Below, one piece after another: positions 1 to 12,007 of a DNA stretch of 64,000 nucleotides; the stretch's first letter is position 1, and each line of letters opens with the position of its first letter. This DNA is from Cercis canadensis. Lineage: Eukaryota > Streptophyta > Magnoliopsida > Fabales > Fabaceae. The translations under genes were made by a program, and so were the position numbers. Under the pieces are notes generated by a model. It was given only the letters and a program-made list of their open reading frames with translations. It was not told the DNA's origin and did no database searches. The stretch is taken from assembly GCA_003255065.1 (NCBI GenBank), contig QAOA01002082.1, positions 479,529 through 543,528 of the forward strand. The letters are read 5' to 3'.

Positions 1-2561
1 AGCCAGCTCGATGAAGTAGATCAGTAATATACTTGGTTTGGGACAAATGCAGGTGCTGAGGCATTCGAATAGTTTCAATGCCTAAAAAATAATGCAAAGC
101 CCCCAAGTCCTTTAAGGAAAAAGAAGAATTGAGAGAAGTGACAAGGCGTTGAATGAGAGATAAACTGGAACTAGTGAGTATGATGTCATCAATATACACT
201 AACAGGTAAAGCACCACACCAGTACTGAAGAAAACAAACAATGAACTATCTGAAATGGTGCACTTGAATCCCCACTGTAACAAGGTAGACTTCAGTTTAT
301 GAAACCAAGCTCTAGGGGCTTGTTTCAAACCATATAGAGCTTTGCGAAGTCTGCAGACATGCTGCGGGCAAGAGACATCCTCAAATCCCTGTGGCTGCTT
401 CATATAGACCTTTTCCTGTAAATCACCATTCAGAAAAGCATTATTGACATCTAATTGCTGAATTGGCCAATTATAAGACAGGGCAATGGTAAGTATTGTT
501 CGAATGGTGGCAGGTTTGACAACTGGGCTGAAGGTGTCAAAGTAGTCAATGTCATAGGTTTGAGTAAAACCTTGTGCAACTAAACGAGCCTTATACCTTT
601 CAATGGAGCCATCTGGCTTATATTTAAGCTTGTAAATCCACCTGCAACCAACCACATTCTTACCAGAAGGACAAGGGACAAGATCCCAAGTTTTGTTAGC
701 TTGTAAGGCATGATACTTAGCAGCCATTGTATCAATCCACTTAGGAGACTTACTAGCTTAAGTATAAGTGGATGGTTCAGGAGGAAGAAGACCATAGGCA
801 GTGGTGTAGACTTTGGGTTTAAAAATACCATTCTGGCTTCTAGTAACCATTCGAGAGGGAAGCACAGATTGATCAGCTGATGATGATGCATCAACTGGAA
901 TTGAAGAAGGAGGTGAAACAGAAACTGATGCAGTAGAAACAGGAGAGGCAGTAGCTGTGTCTCTTAAATGATCTGTGGGAGAAAGGTTAGGTATATGTGG
1001 TAAACCAAAAGCATGTTAAGAGGGTGGCAAGGTGGCAATTGAAGAACCCATAATAGGAATAGAACAAGTAGAGGATTTGGGAGAGGGTGCTGTGGAATGA
1101 ACCTGAAAAGGAAACACAGATTCTACAAAGACCACATGCCTTGAAACATATAGACGTTTGGAAGTCATATCCAAGCAAAGAGACCCCTTGTGTTTATTAC
1201 TATGACCTAAAAAACAACAAGCAGCAGATCGATCCTGTAACTTGTGAGTTGTATAGGGTCTCAAGCAGGGAAAACACAAGCAACCAAACACTTTAAGGTG
1301 ACTGAACTCTGGAATTTTCTAATATAAGACTTCATATGGAGATTTATGATTGAGAACTCCAGTAGGCAATCTATTAATAAGGTAAACAGAAGATTGAAAA
1401 GCAAAGGGCCAATACTTGGTGGGAATACCAGCAGTAGTAAGTAGGGACAGACCAGTCTCCACCACATGCCTGTTCTTTCTTTCAACAATGCCATTCTGCT
1501 GAGGTGTATAGGGACAAGAAAAACGATGCTCCATCCCCAATGTTTGTATTAGCTGAGTGAAACTGACAAACTCTCCACCAAAATCAGACTGAATAGCTTT
1601 AATTTTACAATCAAACTGTCGTTCAATCATAGCTTAAAACCTTTTGAACATAGCTAATGCATCAGATTTAGAGCGCAGTAGATAAATCCAAGATAAGCGA
1701 CTAAAATCATCAATTAATAACAGAAAATAACAAGTGCCATTAACAGATTTACATGAGGGGGAACCCCAAAGATCAGCATGAATCAAGTCAAATGGTTTCA
1801 TTGCTCGAGTAACAGACCTTACAAAGGGTAGCTTATGGCTTTTTGCTAATTGACAAGAGCTGCAGATAGGTGTATTATTGAAAGAAAACCTAGACAACTT
1901 GCACTTGACCATAGATCTGTTGATTACATCAAGAGTAGGGTGACCTAATCTATTATGCCACAATTGCAAGTTTGAAACAGATTTATTTGAAGCTAAAGTG
2001 AAAACTTGAAAAGCCTTAGCAGACACAGAATCTGAGTTATGTCCAGGCATAAGTCCAGTTATGACTTTGTAGAGACCTTGATCAATTCTTCCTTGGAGCA
2101 AGACCTCTCGGGTTGTCAGATCCTTCACAAGAAAGTAAGAATGATAAAATTCCACACATGCGCCATTCTTGGCATAATTTTCTTACACTAACCAAATTGG
2201 CAGTTACCTTGGGAACATGCAACACATTTTTAAGTAATAAGGGTCTCTTATAAGTTAGAATTGGCGTAGTACCAATGTTTAGCACAGTTAGAGTCTTACC
2301 ATTTCCTACAGTGACTCCTTCTTCCCCAGCAAACGGATTATGCAAAGATAAGTTGCCAAGATCCGCTGTGACATGATGTGTGGCACCAGTGTCCAGAAAC
2401 CATGGTGTATTTACAGTATTTGAGGTAGTAGCCATGAAGGCTTGTGGATCTTGATTTTGTGTTGGATTGGTAGCAGCTTTAGGTTGATAATTGTTGTCAA
2501 AACGATGCCAACAATCCATTGCTACATGTCCTTGCTTGTGACAGATCTGACCGAGAGGTTT
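1..2561 (-). pseudogene. copia pol remnant: protease, integrase, reverse transcriptase (copy 1)
   Basis: Degenerate pol of copy 1. Visible in minus-strand order are the protease motif LDTGATHH (about 2390), the GAG-pre-integrase segment with LWHNRLGHP and CSSCQLAKSHK (1830-1960), the integrase motifs HADLWGSP, QSDFGGEF and GIVERKNR carrying the D, D and E positions (1450-1790), and the RT with YIDD in place of YVDD near 190. Breaks seen: a frameshift of about 2 bases near 2170 just after the protease linker, in-frame stops near 1633 and 1318, and further stops before the RT. The protein cannot be made as one chain. The RT continues past position 1. Confidence 0.92.
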
Positions 2562-3404
2562 CTAATTTGAACCATTTCCAGTCCTGTTCTTCCTGAATTG
2601 GCCACCTTGGCTTGAAAAGTGCCTTGTTGGTGCATTGCCATTTCCAGAATGAGAACTAGGATTACCATTAAACCTTGTCTTCCCTGCAGCTTGATTAAAC
2701 GTGGCTGCATTGGCTTGAACTAGGACTTGTTCATCCACAGACCTTTGTCTCTCTAATCTTTCTTCAAAACTGAGAAGATGACTTTGCAAGGTTTCTATAG
2801 AAATTGTTGCAAAGCTGAGAAAAGCGACCACTGAGTTATACTCAGGTCCTAGACCACTGAGAACAGCCATGATCTGATCATCTTCAGTCACATTTTCTCT
2901 TATTGCTCGAAGATTGTCACAGATATTACGAATTTTTAACATATATTCCCAGAGTCCAAGGTTACCTTTTCTGGTGGTCTGCAGTTTTAGCTTAAGTTTC
3001 ATGATTCTTGCCCTTGAGGTGCAAGCAAAGCTTTCTGCTAAAGATTTCCAAATATCAGAGGCTGTATTATACACCATGATTTGTGCCATGATTTGCTCAG
3101 TTAGAGAAGCATAGAGCCAACTCATCACCAAGCGATTCTTCCTCTGCCAGAGAGTAAAACCTAGATTTGGTATCAAATTTCCTTCAGATGATGACGAATC
3201 TAGAACAAATTTTGAAGGACATGATTGTGATCCATCGAGAATATCTTCATAACCATTTGCTATGACTATATTCAGTAATTGATTTCTCCAAATCAAATAA
3301 TTTCCACGATTAAGTTTGATTGCCAACGCCTGACCAAATGTTGGAAGATTTGGATTCTTGGATTCTTGAAATGACGATCCAGAATTTGCACTTTGATCTG
3401 CCAT
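2562..3404 (-). pseudogene. copia gag, truncated by a stop (copy 1)
   Basis: Gag-like protein of 280 residues starting MADQSANSGSS 20 bases inside the 5' LTR. It contains the UBN2/copia gag region: GNYLIWRNQLL near residue 35, then the conserved LWEYMLKIRNICDNL and LSGLGPEYNS stretches. The frame ends in a stop just before the zinc knuckle. Beyond the stop the knuckle reads GQICHKQGH, so its first metal-binding cysteine is also lost compared with copy 2. Those two changes would remove RNA binding by the knuckle. The start is supported by the short distance from the primer binding site. Confidence 0.88.
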
Positions 3405-3406
3405 TA

Positions 3407-3423
3407 GAGTTGCACTGATACCA
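3407..3423 (-). other. primer binding site for initiator tRNA-Met (copy 1)
   Basis: On the minus strand this reads TGGTATCAGTGCAACTC, directly after the LTR end. It matches the usual initiator-Met tRNA 3'-end complement (TGGTATCAGAGC) except for one base. Confidence 0.85.
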
Positions 3424-3837
3424 TGTGAAACTTCAAAGGATCAGGAATTGATGAATCAAACTAAACGAATCAACAAGAAAGAAATCAAGAACAAGAAGAG
3501 GAAGCAATCACAGATTATGCAGAAACTATGAAGTTCTGCATAATGCATATATCAGTAAACGAGAGAGAGAGAACTGAAGATAATCTTCTCTATATTGATT
3601 TAGTAAAATTGAATTGAATGAAATTACAATTCCTAGCTACAGAATATATATATAGAGAGAAAGTTATAATTGAGGCTTCCTCTCGAAGCTTTGACTAGTA
3701 ACGGAAAATAACTAATTGCTATGATAGCTGTCCAATGACAGCTAGCTAGCTATAACTCTTATAACAGAATCCGTATAACTATAGATGACTCATCAGTGAA
3801 GTGAACACGTCATCCATGATTTGTTTGTAATCTCACA
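3424..3837 (-). repeat. 5' LTR of copia copy 1
   Basis: A 414-bp LTR that begins TGTGA and ends TCACA on the plus strand, the short inverted termini expected of an LTR. Its inner end abuts the primer binding site. The matching LTR of copy 2 lies at 8070-8472 with the same ends. The outer end abuts a glycine-rich coding sequence at 3838. Confidence 0.9.
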
Positions 3838-4089
3838 CAAGGTACCCATACCAAGGAACATGTTCAAAAACATCGTGTAACTAAAAGCAGTGGTGGAGGC
3901 AACGACGGCAACATGGTTATTTTGATGGGAGTTGCTGCAGCTGGTTCACCACCTACAACTACAAGTCATCATGGAGGAGGAGGCGGAGGTGGAGGGTGTG
4001 GTGGTGGTGGTGGTGGTGGTGGTGGAGGTGGAGGTGGAGGTGGAGGTGGAGGCGGAGGGTGTGGTGGCGGCGGCGGAGGTGGCTTTTGA
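3838..4089 (+). pseudogene. glycine-rich protein gene, 5' end lost at the copia LTR
   Basis: An open frame runs from the LTR border to TGA at 4087-4089. It reads about 25 polar residues, then GGGNDGNMVILMGVAAAG, a PPTTTSHH linker and a C-terminal tract of glycine broken by two cysteines, ending GGF. The hydrophobic MVILMGVAAAG stretch followed by His and CGGGG is typical of small plant glycine-rich proteins of unknown function. No start codon is visible upstream within the host sequence, so the copia insertion (or an intron) removed the 5' part. The sequence after the stop matches the 3' flank of the type A genes at 12292 and 14649, so it belongs to that family by descent, though its N-terminus differs. 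Confidence 0.6.
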
Positions 4090-4215
4090 CATGCATGAAA
4101 GAACAGTAATATTGATATCCTTTCGCAGCTTCATTATTGGAAAATTAATTAATTAACCTCTGTGTAAACAAATTAAGGACGCCTTGTTGTTGTCTTTTTT
4201 TTTTTTTCTTTTAAT
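4090..4215 (+). repeat. 3' flank shared by the type A glycine-rich genes
   Basis: Starts GACATGCATGAAAG directly after the stop codon and runs through a block ending in a T-rich stretch. The same block follows the stop codons at 12292, 14649, 21548 and 31839, which ties those five loci together. It is cut by the N gap at 4216. Confidence 0.8.
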
Positions 4216-4293
4216 NNNNNNNNNNNNNNNNNNNNNNNNNNNNNNNNNNNNNNNNNNNNNNNNNNNNNNNNNNNNNNNNNNNNNNNNNNNNNN
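4216..4293. other. sequence gap (78 N)
   Basis: Run of N between the 3' flank of a glycine-rich gene and the RNase H end of copia copy 2. The missing 3' LTR of copy 2 should lie here. Confidence 0.99.
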
Positions 4294-5890
4294 GAACCAA
4301 GGAAGACAGCATGGCCACTGGTGCTGCATCTGTCATCAGGATAACCAGCCCAATCTAAATCAGAGTAAGCAATCAAGGGCAGCTTAGAGGACTTAAGAAT
4401 AGTGAGACCATGAGTCAGTGTGCCTTTGAGATACTTAAGCACTCGTTTAGCAGCTTGAAGATGCAAGTCTGTTGGAGCACTCATAAACTGACAGAATTGT
4501 TGAATGAGAAAGAGATATTTGGCCGAGTAATAGTACAGTATTGAAGAGCACCTACCAAGCTTCTGTACACCAGAGGTTGAGACAATAGTGATCCATCAGA
4601 AAGAGATAAGACTTGAGAGCTGATCATTGGTGTAGGGGCTGGTTTGGCATTCTCCAAGCCAGCTCGATGAAGTAGATCAGTAATATACTTGGTTTGGGAC
4701 AGATGTAGTTGCTGAGGCATTCGAACAGTTTCAATGCCTAAAACATAATGCAGAGCCCCCAAGTCCTTTAAGGAAAAAGAAGAATTAAGAGAAGTGACAA
4801 GGTGCTGAATGAGAGATAAACTGGAACCAGTGAGTATGATGTCATCAACATACACTAACAGGTAAAGCACCACACCAGTAGTGAAGAAAACAAACAGTGA
4901 ACTATCTGAAATGGTGCACTTGAATCCCCACTGTAGCAAGGTAGACTTCAGTTTATGAAACCAAGCTCTAGGGGCTTGTTTCAAACCATATAAAGCGTTG
5001 TGAAGTCTACGGACATGCTGCGGGCAAGAGACATCCTCAAATCCCTGTGGCTGCTTCATATAGACCTCTTCCTGTAAGTCACCATTCAGAAAAGCATTAT
5101 TGACATCTAATTGTTGAATTGGCCAATTATAAGACAGGACAATGGTAAGTATTGTTCATATGGTGGCAGGTTTGACAACTGGGCTGAAGGTGTCATAGTA
5201 GTCAATGCCATAGGTTTGAGTAAAACCTTGTGCAACTAAACGAGCCTTATACCTTGCAATGGAGCCATCTGGCTCATATTTAAGCTTGTAAATCCACCTG
5301 CAACCAACCACATTCTTACCAGAAGGACAAGGGACAAGATCCCAAGTTTTGTTAGCTTGTAAGGCATGATACTCAGCAGCCATTGCATCAATTCACTTAG
5401 GAGACTTACTAGCTTGAGTATAAGTGGATGGTTCAGGAGGAAGAAGACCATAGGCAGTGGTGTAGACTTTGGGTTTAAAAATATCATTATGGCTTCTAGT
5501 AACCATTCGAGAGGGATGCACAGATTGATCAGTTGATGATGATGCATCAACTGGAACTGAAGCAGGAGGTGAAACAGAAACTGATGCAATAGAAACAGGA
5601 GAGGCAGTAGCTGTGTCCCTTAAATGATCTGTGGGAGAAAGGTCAGGTATATGTGGTAAACCAGAAGCATGTTGAGAGGGTGGCAAGGTGGGAATTGAAG
5701 AACCCATAACAGGAATAGAACAAGTAGAGGATTGGGGAAAGGGTGCTGTAGAAGGAACCTAAAAAGGAAACACAGATTCTACAAAGACCACATGCCTTGA
5801 AACATATAGACGTTTGGAAGTCATATCCAAGCAAAGAGACCTCTTGTGTTTATTACTGTGACCTAAAAAACAACAAGTAGCAGATCAATC
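4294..5890 (-). pseudogene. copia reverse transcriptase and RNase H remnant (copy 2)
   Basis: RT region with [20 protein letters not shown] and [14 protein letters not shown] (5230-5340), ALYGLKQAPRAW near 4985, the catalytic YVDD near 4850 and LKDLGALHYVLGIE near 4760. It is followed by the RNase H start (LIAYSDLDWAGYPDDRCSTSGH, 4320-4380). In-frame stops near 5154 and between the integrase and RT, and a frameshift near 4500, break it. The RNase H end falls into the N gap. Confidence 0.9.
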
Positions 5891-7564
5891 CTATAACTTG
5901 TGAGTTGTATAGGGTCTCAAGCAGGGAAAACACAAGCAACCAAACACTTTAAGGTGACTGAACTCTGGAATTTTCTGATATAAGACTTCATATGGAGATT
6001 TATGATTGAGAACTCCAGTAGGCAATCTATTAATAAGGTAAACAGAAGATTGAAAAGCAAAGGGCCAATACTTGGTGGGAATACCAGCAGTAGTCAGGAG
6101 GGACAGACCAGTTTCCACCACATGCCTGTTCTTTTTTTCAACAATGCCACTCTGCTGAGGTGTATAGGGACAAGAAAAGCGATGCTCCATCCCCAATGTT
6201 TGTACTAGCTGAGTGAAACTGACAAACTCCCCACCAAAATCAGACTGAATAGCTTTAATTTTGCAATCAAAATGTCGTTCAATCATAGCTTGAAACCTCT
6301 TGAACATAGCTAACGCATCAGATTTAGAGTGCAGTAGATAAATCCAAGAGAAGCGACTAAAATCATAAATTAATAACAGAAAATAACAAGTGCCATTAAC
6401 AGATTTACATGAGGGGGAACCCCAAAGATCAGCATGAATCAAGTCAAATGGTTTCATTGCTCGAGTAACAAACCTTACAAAGGGCAGCTTATGGCTTTTT
6501 GCCAATTGACAAGAGCTGCAGATAGGTGTATTATTGAAAGAAAACCTAGACAACTTGCACTTGACCATAACTCTATTGATTACATCAAGAGTAGGGTGAC
6601 CTAATCTATTATGCCACAATTTCAAGTTTGAAGCAGACTTATTTGAAGCTAAAGTGAAAACTTGAAAAGCCTTAGCAGACACAGAATCTGAGTTGTGTCC
6701 AGGCTTAAGTCTAGTTATGACTTTGTAGAGACCTTGATCAATTCTTCCTTGGAGCAGGACCTCTCGAGTTGTCAGATCCTTCACAAGAAAGTAAAAAGGA
6801 TAAAATTCCACATATGCACCATTATCTTGGCATAATTTTCTTACACTAACCAAATTGGCAGTTATCTTGGGAACATGCAACACATTTTTAAGTAATAAGG
6901 GTCTCTTATCAGTTGGAATTGACGTAGTACCAGTGTTTAGCATAGTTAGAGTCTTACCATTTCCTACAGTGACTCCTTCTTCCCCAGCAAACGGATTATG
7001 CAGAGATAAGTTGCCAAGATCCGCTGTGACATGGTGTGTGGCACCAGTGTCCAGAAACCATGATGTATATGTAGTATTTAAGGTAGTAGCCATGAAGGCT
7101 TGTGGATCTTGATTTTGTGTTGGATTGATAACAGCTTTAGGTTGATAATTGTTGTCAAAACGATGCCAACAGTCCACTGCTACATGTCCTTGCTTGTGAC
7201 AGATTTGACAGAGAGGTTTTTGATTTGAACCATTTCTAGTCCTGTTCTTCCTGAATTGGCCACCTTGGCTTGAAAAGTGCCTTGCTAGTGCATTGCCATT
7301 TCTAGAATGAGAACTAGGATTACCATTAAACCTTTTCTTCCCTGCAGCTTGATTAAACGTGGCTGCATTGGCTTGAACTAGGACTTGTTCATCCACAGAC
7401 CTTTGTCTCTCTAATCTTTCTTCAAAACTGAGAAGATGACTTTGCAATGTTTCTATAGAAATTGTTGCAAAGCTGAGAGGAGCGACCACTGAGTTATACT
7501 CAGGTCCTAGACCACTGAGAACAGCCATGATCTGATCATCTTCAGTCACATTTTCTCCTATTGC
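5891..7564 (-). pseudogene. copia gag C-terminus, protease and integrase (copy 2)
   Basis: The longest intact stretch of either copy, about 550 codons. In order: the gag tail; a complete CCHC knuckle CQICHKQGHVAVDC (near 7200); protease LDTGATHH (near 7050); GAG-pre-integrase LWHNRLGHP with CSSCQLAKSHK; and integrase with HADLWGSP, QSDFGGEF and an E in GIVEKKNR, so all three DDE positions survive. It is separated from the gag start by a single in-frame stop near 7562 and ends at a stop near 5891. The first methionine at 7549 is internal and not a real start. Confidence 0.9.
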
Positions 7565-8050
7565 TCAAAGATTGTCACAGATATTACAAATTTTTAACAT
7601 ATATTCCCAGAGTCCAAGGTTACCTTTTCTGGTGGTCTGCAGTTTTAGCTTAAGTTCCATGATTATTGCCCTTGAGGTGTAAGCAAAGCTTTCTGCTAAA
7701 GATTTCCAAATATCAGAGGCTATATTATACACCATGATTTGCTCAGTTAGAGAAGCATAGAGCCAACTCATCACCAAGCGATTCTTCCTCTGCCAGAGAG
7801 TAAAACCTGGATTTGGTATCAAATTTCCTTCAGATGATGACGAATTTGGAACAAATTTTAAAGGACATGATTGTGATCCATCGAGAATATCTTCATAACC
7901 ATTTGCTATGACTATATTCAGCAATTGATTTCTCCAGATCAAATAATTTCCACAATCAATTTTGATTGTCAACGCCTGACCAAAGGTTGGAAGATTTGGA
8001 TTCCCGGATTCTTGAAATGATGATCTAGAATTTGCACTTTGATCTGCCAT
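7565..8050 (-). pseudogene. copia gag N-terminus (copy 2)
   Basis: Gag start MADQSANSRSS, 161 residues, aligned throughout with copy 1 gag. It ends at a stop in the sequence after ICDNL, where copy 1 reads on. A short deletion near residue 105 (about 4 residues) also distinguishes the two copies. Confidence 0.88.
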
Positions 8051-8052
8051 TA

Positions 8053-8069
8053 GAGTTGCTCTGATACCA
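8053..8069 (-). other. primer binding site for initiator tRNA-Met (copy 2)
   Basis: Minus strand reads TGGTATCAGAGCAACTC, a perfect match to the usual initiator-Met tRNA complement, directly next to the LTR end. Confidence 0.92.
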
Positions 8070-8472
8070 TGTGAAGCTTCAAAGGATCAGGAATTGATGA
8101 ATCAAACTAAACGAATCAACAAGAAAGAAATCAAGAACAAGAAGAGGAAGCAATCACAGATTATGCAGAAACTATGAAGTTCTGCATAATGCATATATCA
8201 GTAAACGAGAGAGAAAGAACTGAAGATAATCTTCTCTACATTGATTTAGTAAAATTGAATTGAATGAATTACAATTCCTAGCTATAGAATATATATATAT
8301 ATATATANGGCTTCCTCTCGAAGCTTTGACTGATAACAGAAAATAACTAACTGCTATGACAGCTGTCCAATGACAGCTAGCTAGCTATAACTCTTATAAC
8401 AGAATCCGTATAACTATAGATGACTCATCAGTGAAGTGAACATGTCATCCATGATCTGTTTGTAATCTCACA
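8070..8472 (-). repeat. 5' LTR of copia copy 2
   Basis: A 403-bp LTR with TGTGA/TCACA ends, closely matching the LTR at 3424-3837. A single N at 8308 follows an AT repeat, and roughly 15-20 bases present in the other LTR are missing there. Confidence 0.9.
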
Positions 8473-8903
8473 TTGTAAAGTTCGAAGATCAAGGTTACCA
8501 TTATCCATCAGCTTCAGCTGCACTGGGAGGTGGACAAGGTCGTGCTGCTCCAAATGCTCTTTCTTCCAGCATCCCTTAAAATGAGATTTCCATTTTTCAG
8601 AAGTGAGAGTTTTGAAGCTTTTCCATTTATGGGTTGGTCTCGATTGGCCATCCACACAACCGTGGGTTCTTTGGACCTTTTAAACCATATGTAAAAGCAT
8701 AAAGCATTATTGCCTACTTGAAAGAAACCCGCAAAGAAATCACTATTGGTTGAAACTAGAGTGTCACTTGGTTCCTCAACTGAGAGAGACGAGCCATCTG
8801 TCAGAGTATCGGTTGCTGCCAATGAAAATAAAGCAGGAAACCGCAGCATCACAAATAGAAGGAGGGGGATCAAGGTTGGAACGTGCATTATTTTAAAATG
8901 CAA
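8473..8903 (-). pseudogene. G-type lectin S-receptor-like kinase, N-terminal fragment
   Basis: The minus-strand frame starts MHFKIMHVPTLIPLLLF. It has a signal peptide of about 28 residues and then the first part of a bulb-type (mannose-binding) lectin domain: NSDFFAGFF, VVWMANRDQPI, KLSLLKNGNLILRDAG and IWSSTTLS. In the family these are plasma-membrane receptors with lectin, SLG, PAN, transmembrane and Ser/Thr kinase parts. Here a frameshift near 8530 separates ...STTLSTS from VQLKLMDNGNLDLR, and the gene is then cut by the LTR of copia copy 2. None of the later domains is in the window, so this is a broken fragment. Confidence 0.85.
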
Positions 8904-11900
8904 GAAAGATTATCAAGATTCCGGAGCCTCTTACGGGGACTGCTAACCATTATTTCAAGTAAGAGGAGTCCTCTTTTCTTCTGAAACTCAAAACACAAAA
9001 ATACAAATTTAGCTAAAACAGAAAGAGAAACATATGTTCTGATGCAGGGAAGTGGAAGGGGAAGCTTTTGATTTCCACAATTTCCTCGCATTACTTTGGA
9101 TTTCTTCTTTTGTTTTTGTTTTTCTCTTCTTTTTCTATTTTCCTAAAGAGAGAAGCAAACTTTCTGAGTGGTTTGATGATGCTATAGATGATTATTTGAC
9201 AGCAAGCAAAGGGAAAGAGAGAAGAGAAAGAGATAAGTGGGGACCACTGCAGATACTTAAAATTGGTTGACTCAAATTAAAAAAATAATTTTTTAATGCC
9301 ATGTCAGCAATGCCGTCTAAATTTAAACGGCTCAAAGATGGAGGGACTAGAAATACAATATTTGTCAAAATAGAAGGGTAAAATAGTTCATTTTTAAAGA
9401 AGGGGGACCAAATCCTGCACTTCATTAAAATAGAGGGACTAAAATTGCAATTAAGCCTATATGATATTACGTGTATTTTTTAATTTCTGTGTGGCACATA
9501 AATGATACTTGTGTCATATAAACTTAGTCAAAGTTTATTACTAGTATTTGAAAACCCAATCTCCACCACGACTCAAAGTAGTACTATAAATTCAAAGTTG
9601 AAAACCCATGAGAAGCCCATATGAATAATTAAGCAAACAACCAGCCGCTACCTTGGCCGGTGTTTTTCTTATGAGAATGGTCAAACTCTTGAGTTCACGA
9701 TATAGTTGGGTTTTTCTTAAATCTTGGGTGCTTGGGTAAGATTCACAAGGGTAAAAGGTGTGGACGAATCTCAATTCAAATGAGATGTGTGGGTAATATT
9801 AAGGGTGTNTAGTAATTCTCATGAAAGTGATTCTTAAGACAACAAAAATTTCACAACTTGGGAGTGGGAGAAAGATACTTATTTTCTAGTTATCTTCACT
9901 AATATGTGTTAGAACATGAGCTTATTCTATCAATGAAGGATTGGAAGTNTTAGAAAAACAATAAAAAATAAAGTAATCATTTCGTAATGATGTGACAAGT
10001 ATATAAAATTAAAGACTACACACTTGCTTAAAGCACATTCAATAAAACGATGTTTGAAAAAATTAAATCAAATTGAAAATCTTATTTTGAGATAGTTTCT
10101 AATTACATGTGCAAAACTAAATCAAATTAAAGATCTTATCTAATTTTCAAAATTAATTGCTTTTTATTAACTTAACAAAACTCAATGTTCATAAGGTGGC
10201 AAAAGTTCTTGTGTGGAGCTATGGGTCCATGGACCTGGACCTTCTTCTTCTAAGAGGTGTGAGTCTAACATAGGTAACTATTAGTGAGCTTGACACCACT
10301 TGTGAGGCCCAGTTAGCACATGGCGTGAAGTGGTAGACATAGTTCCAAATGCAATTGATTATACATATTCTTTTTATATGAATGTATACAATATATACAT
10401 ATACACATTCAATATAACATCTTTTTGTAGCATTTTTGTTTTTATACGGTGAATGCTAAGTTACCTTTGGAGGAGTTTTGAGTGTCTAATAGGATTAATA
10501 TTGTGATTTTGGTATCATTACAAAAAATCTAATCACCAATATCATTCAACTATCAAAATAATTGATATAATTTAAGTTTAACATGATATAAGATAATCAA
10601 TAGAATTTGAATATATTTTTTTGACACGTTTTCTTGTATCGTGACATTTATACATTTCCATTTTTTACGCAACATATTGTTTTGTTATGTACGAGAGGTA
10701 CGTATTTGGAGTTTTTGTTATAACCAGAAATTAGAAGCACAAGATTTAACACTTCTATACGTAAATTCTCTCAATTGAAATTAAAAGCACTTTTCTCAAG
10801 TTATTTGGCTGAACGCAAAGTTGCTTCTTCTAAATAGAAATTCTCGCAAAACTTATTCTTAAGACAGCAGGAATACTACAACTTGGCCAAACATAACCTT
10901 TGCTTATATGTGTTAGAACATGAACTTATTCTATAAATGAAGGATTGGAGTTATCAAAGATAAAGTAGTCATTTTGCAATACCAGTTTATATGATCAGCA
11001 TATGTATATAGTTATTTAATTTATCTTCTAAAAACATAATAGAATGTTGTGAATTTATAACCTATATTAATTAAGTTGGGGGATAAAATGATAATATTGA
11101 AAAAATAGTTAAAATTACAAACAATATTAAAATTAGTTGAAGTCACAAAATGCAATTGATCCCTAATTTTTAAGTAATTATATAAACCTGTTTTATATTT
11201 TGGTTTTAAACCTTGAAATAGAACAAGTTATCTGTGGCATTGTACTTGCTAGGAAATTGAAATGGAAATTCTTCATGTACGAATGCTCTATACATCTCAA
11301 TTATTCAATGGCCACAATTGTACACATTTCAAATTAATATGTCAAACGTTGATTATTCATTATATTTAAGAAATATCCAAACACGCTTTCATGTCCGTAC
11401 TCAGTTGGTTTGCTTCATTGAAACTCTGACTTGTATAATTGAAAAGTCAATTGGTTCATTGGAAATTATTTAGCTTTATAATGTAAGTAGCCTAATAATC
11501 CCCATAAATAGCTTGATTGATGATATGCTCATTTTGTGTAATGATCTCTATGAAACTGAATTTGGGGTACAAGAAAATGACAAAAAAAATTGTAGTAATA
11601 TACAGCAAAACTATATCTAGATGCTTGCATTCACATCCAAAAAATAGATCGCAAATAATTAAAATAAAGTAATTTTTAAAAAAAAAATTTGATGATTAAT
11701 TTATATTTAAATTTATTTATCATCCTCAGTATTTGTATTAATTCATTTAAATAAAATTTTAATTAAGATTAAAAAAAAGAGAGAAAGAGATAGAAAACCA
11801 TCATTTCTAGAATAAATATCTAATATCTTGACTTAAATAATTTTAGGGAAGTAGTTGTATGAATCTTTCAACCGAAGTTTATGCATATTGTTCACATTAA

Positions 11901-11940
11901 AATTCCTAGCTCTCTTTCCCTGTGCTTTCTGCATTAGTCC
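8904..11940. other. non-coding: receptor-kinase upstream region and repeat-derived intergenic DNA
   Basis: No credible gene. 9280-9460 has the 'agggactaaaattgcaatt' type sequence common in plant repeats. 9830-9960 recurs at 13090-13220 and again, diverged, at 15840-15970. 10240-11080 recurs at 32090-32925. From about 10800 the sequence is the upstream part of the type A tandem unit. Single N bases at 9809 and 9949 mark joins. Confidence 0.7.
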
Positions 11941-11952
11941 TTGGCTATCGGC

Positions 11953-11960
11953 TATAAATA
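11953..11960 (+). promoter_or_regulatory. TATA box of type A gene 1
   Basis: TATAAATA lies 48 bases before the ATG at 12008, within GGCTATAAATACC. The same motif precedes the sister gene. Confidence 0.7.
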
Positions 11961-12007
11961 CCAAGGAATAAGCAAACTAGAGATTCAGAGCCAATTACAT
12001 TATAACT

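Larger units (their letters stand above)
1..3837 (-). mobile_element. Ty1-copia retrotransposon, copy 1 (3' end outside window)
   Basis: Minus-strand Ty1-copia element. It reads 5' LTR (3424-3837), primer binding site, gag, CCHC knuckle region, protease, GAG-pre-integrase, integrase and reverse transcriptase, and the RT runs off the left edge. The order protease-integrase-RT is the copia (not gypsy) order. The coding region is broken several times by stops and a small frameshift, so the copy is not autonomous. Copy 2 (4294-8472) is a close relative of the same family. The 3' LTR is not in the window, so no target-site duplication can be tested; the five bases just outside the 5' LTR are CAAGG. 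Confidence 0.95.
4294..8472 (-). mobile_element. Ty1-copia retrotransposon, copy 2
   Basis: Second minus-strand copy of the same copia family. It has a 5' LTR (8070-8472), primer binding site, gag, protease, integrase, RT and RNase H, and its 3' end is lost in the N gap. It keeps a longer open frame than copy 1 (5891-7549) but has stops in gag and after integrase, a stop near 5154 and a frameshift near 4500. Outside the 5' LTR lies a receptor-kinase coding sequence whose flanking five bases are TTGTA. The matching flank at the other end is not visible. Confidence 0.95.

Noticed and set aside
3932..4156. Val/Glu-rich plus-strand frame at the truncated glycine-rich gene
   Set aside because: It is another frame of the glycine tract and does not match the related loci; the Gly/Cys frame ending at 4089 does.
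9052..9270. 72-residue plus-strand frame with a Phe/Val-rich helix
   Set aside because: It overlaps the receptor-kinase upstream region; no recognisable domain, no homologue in the window, low-complexity helix.
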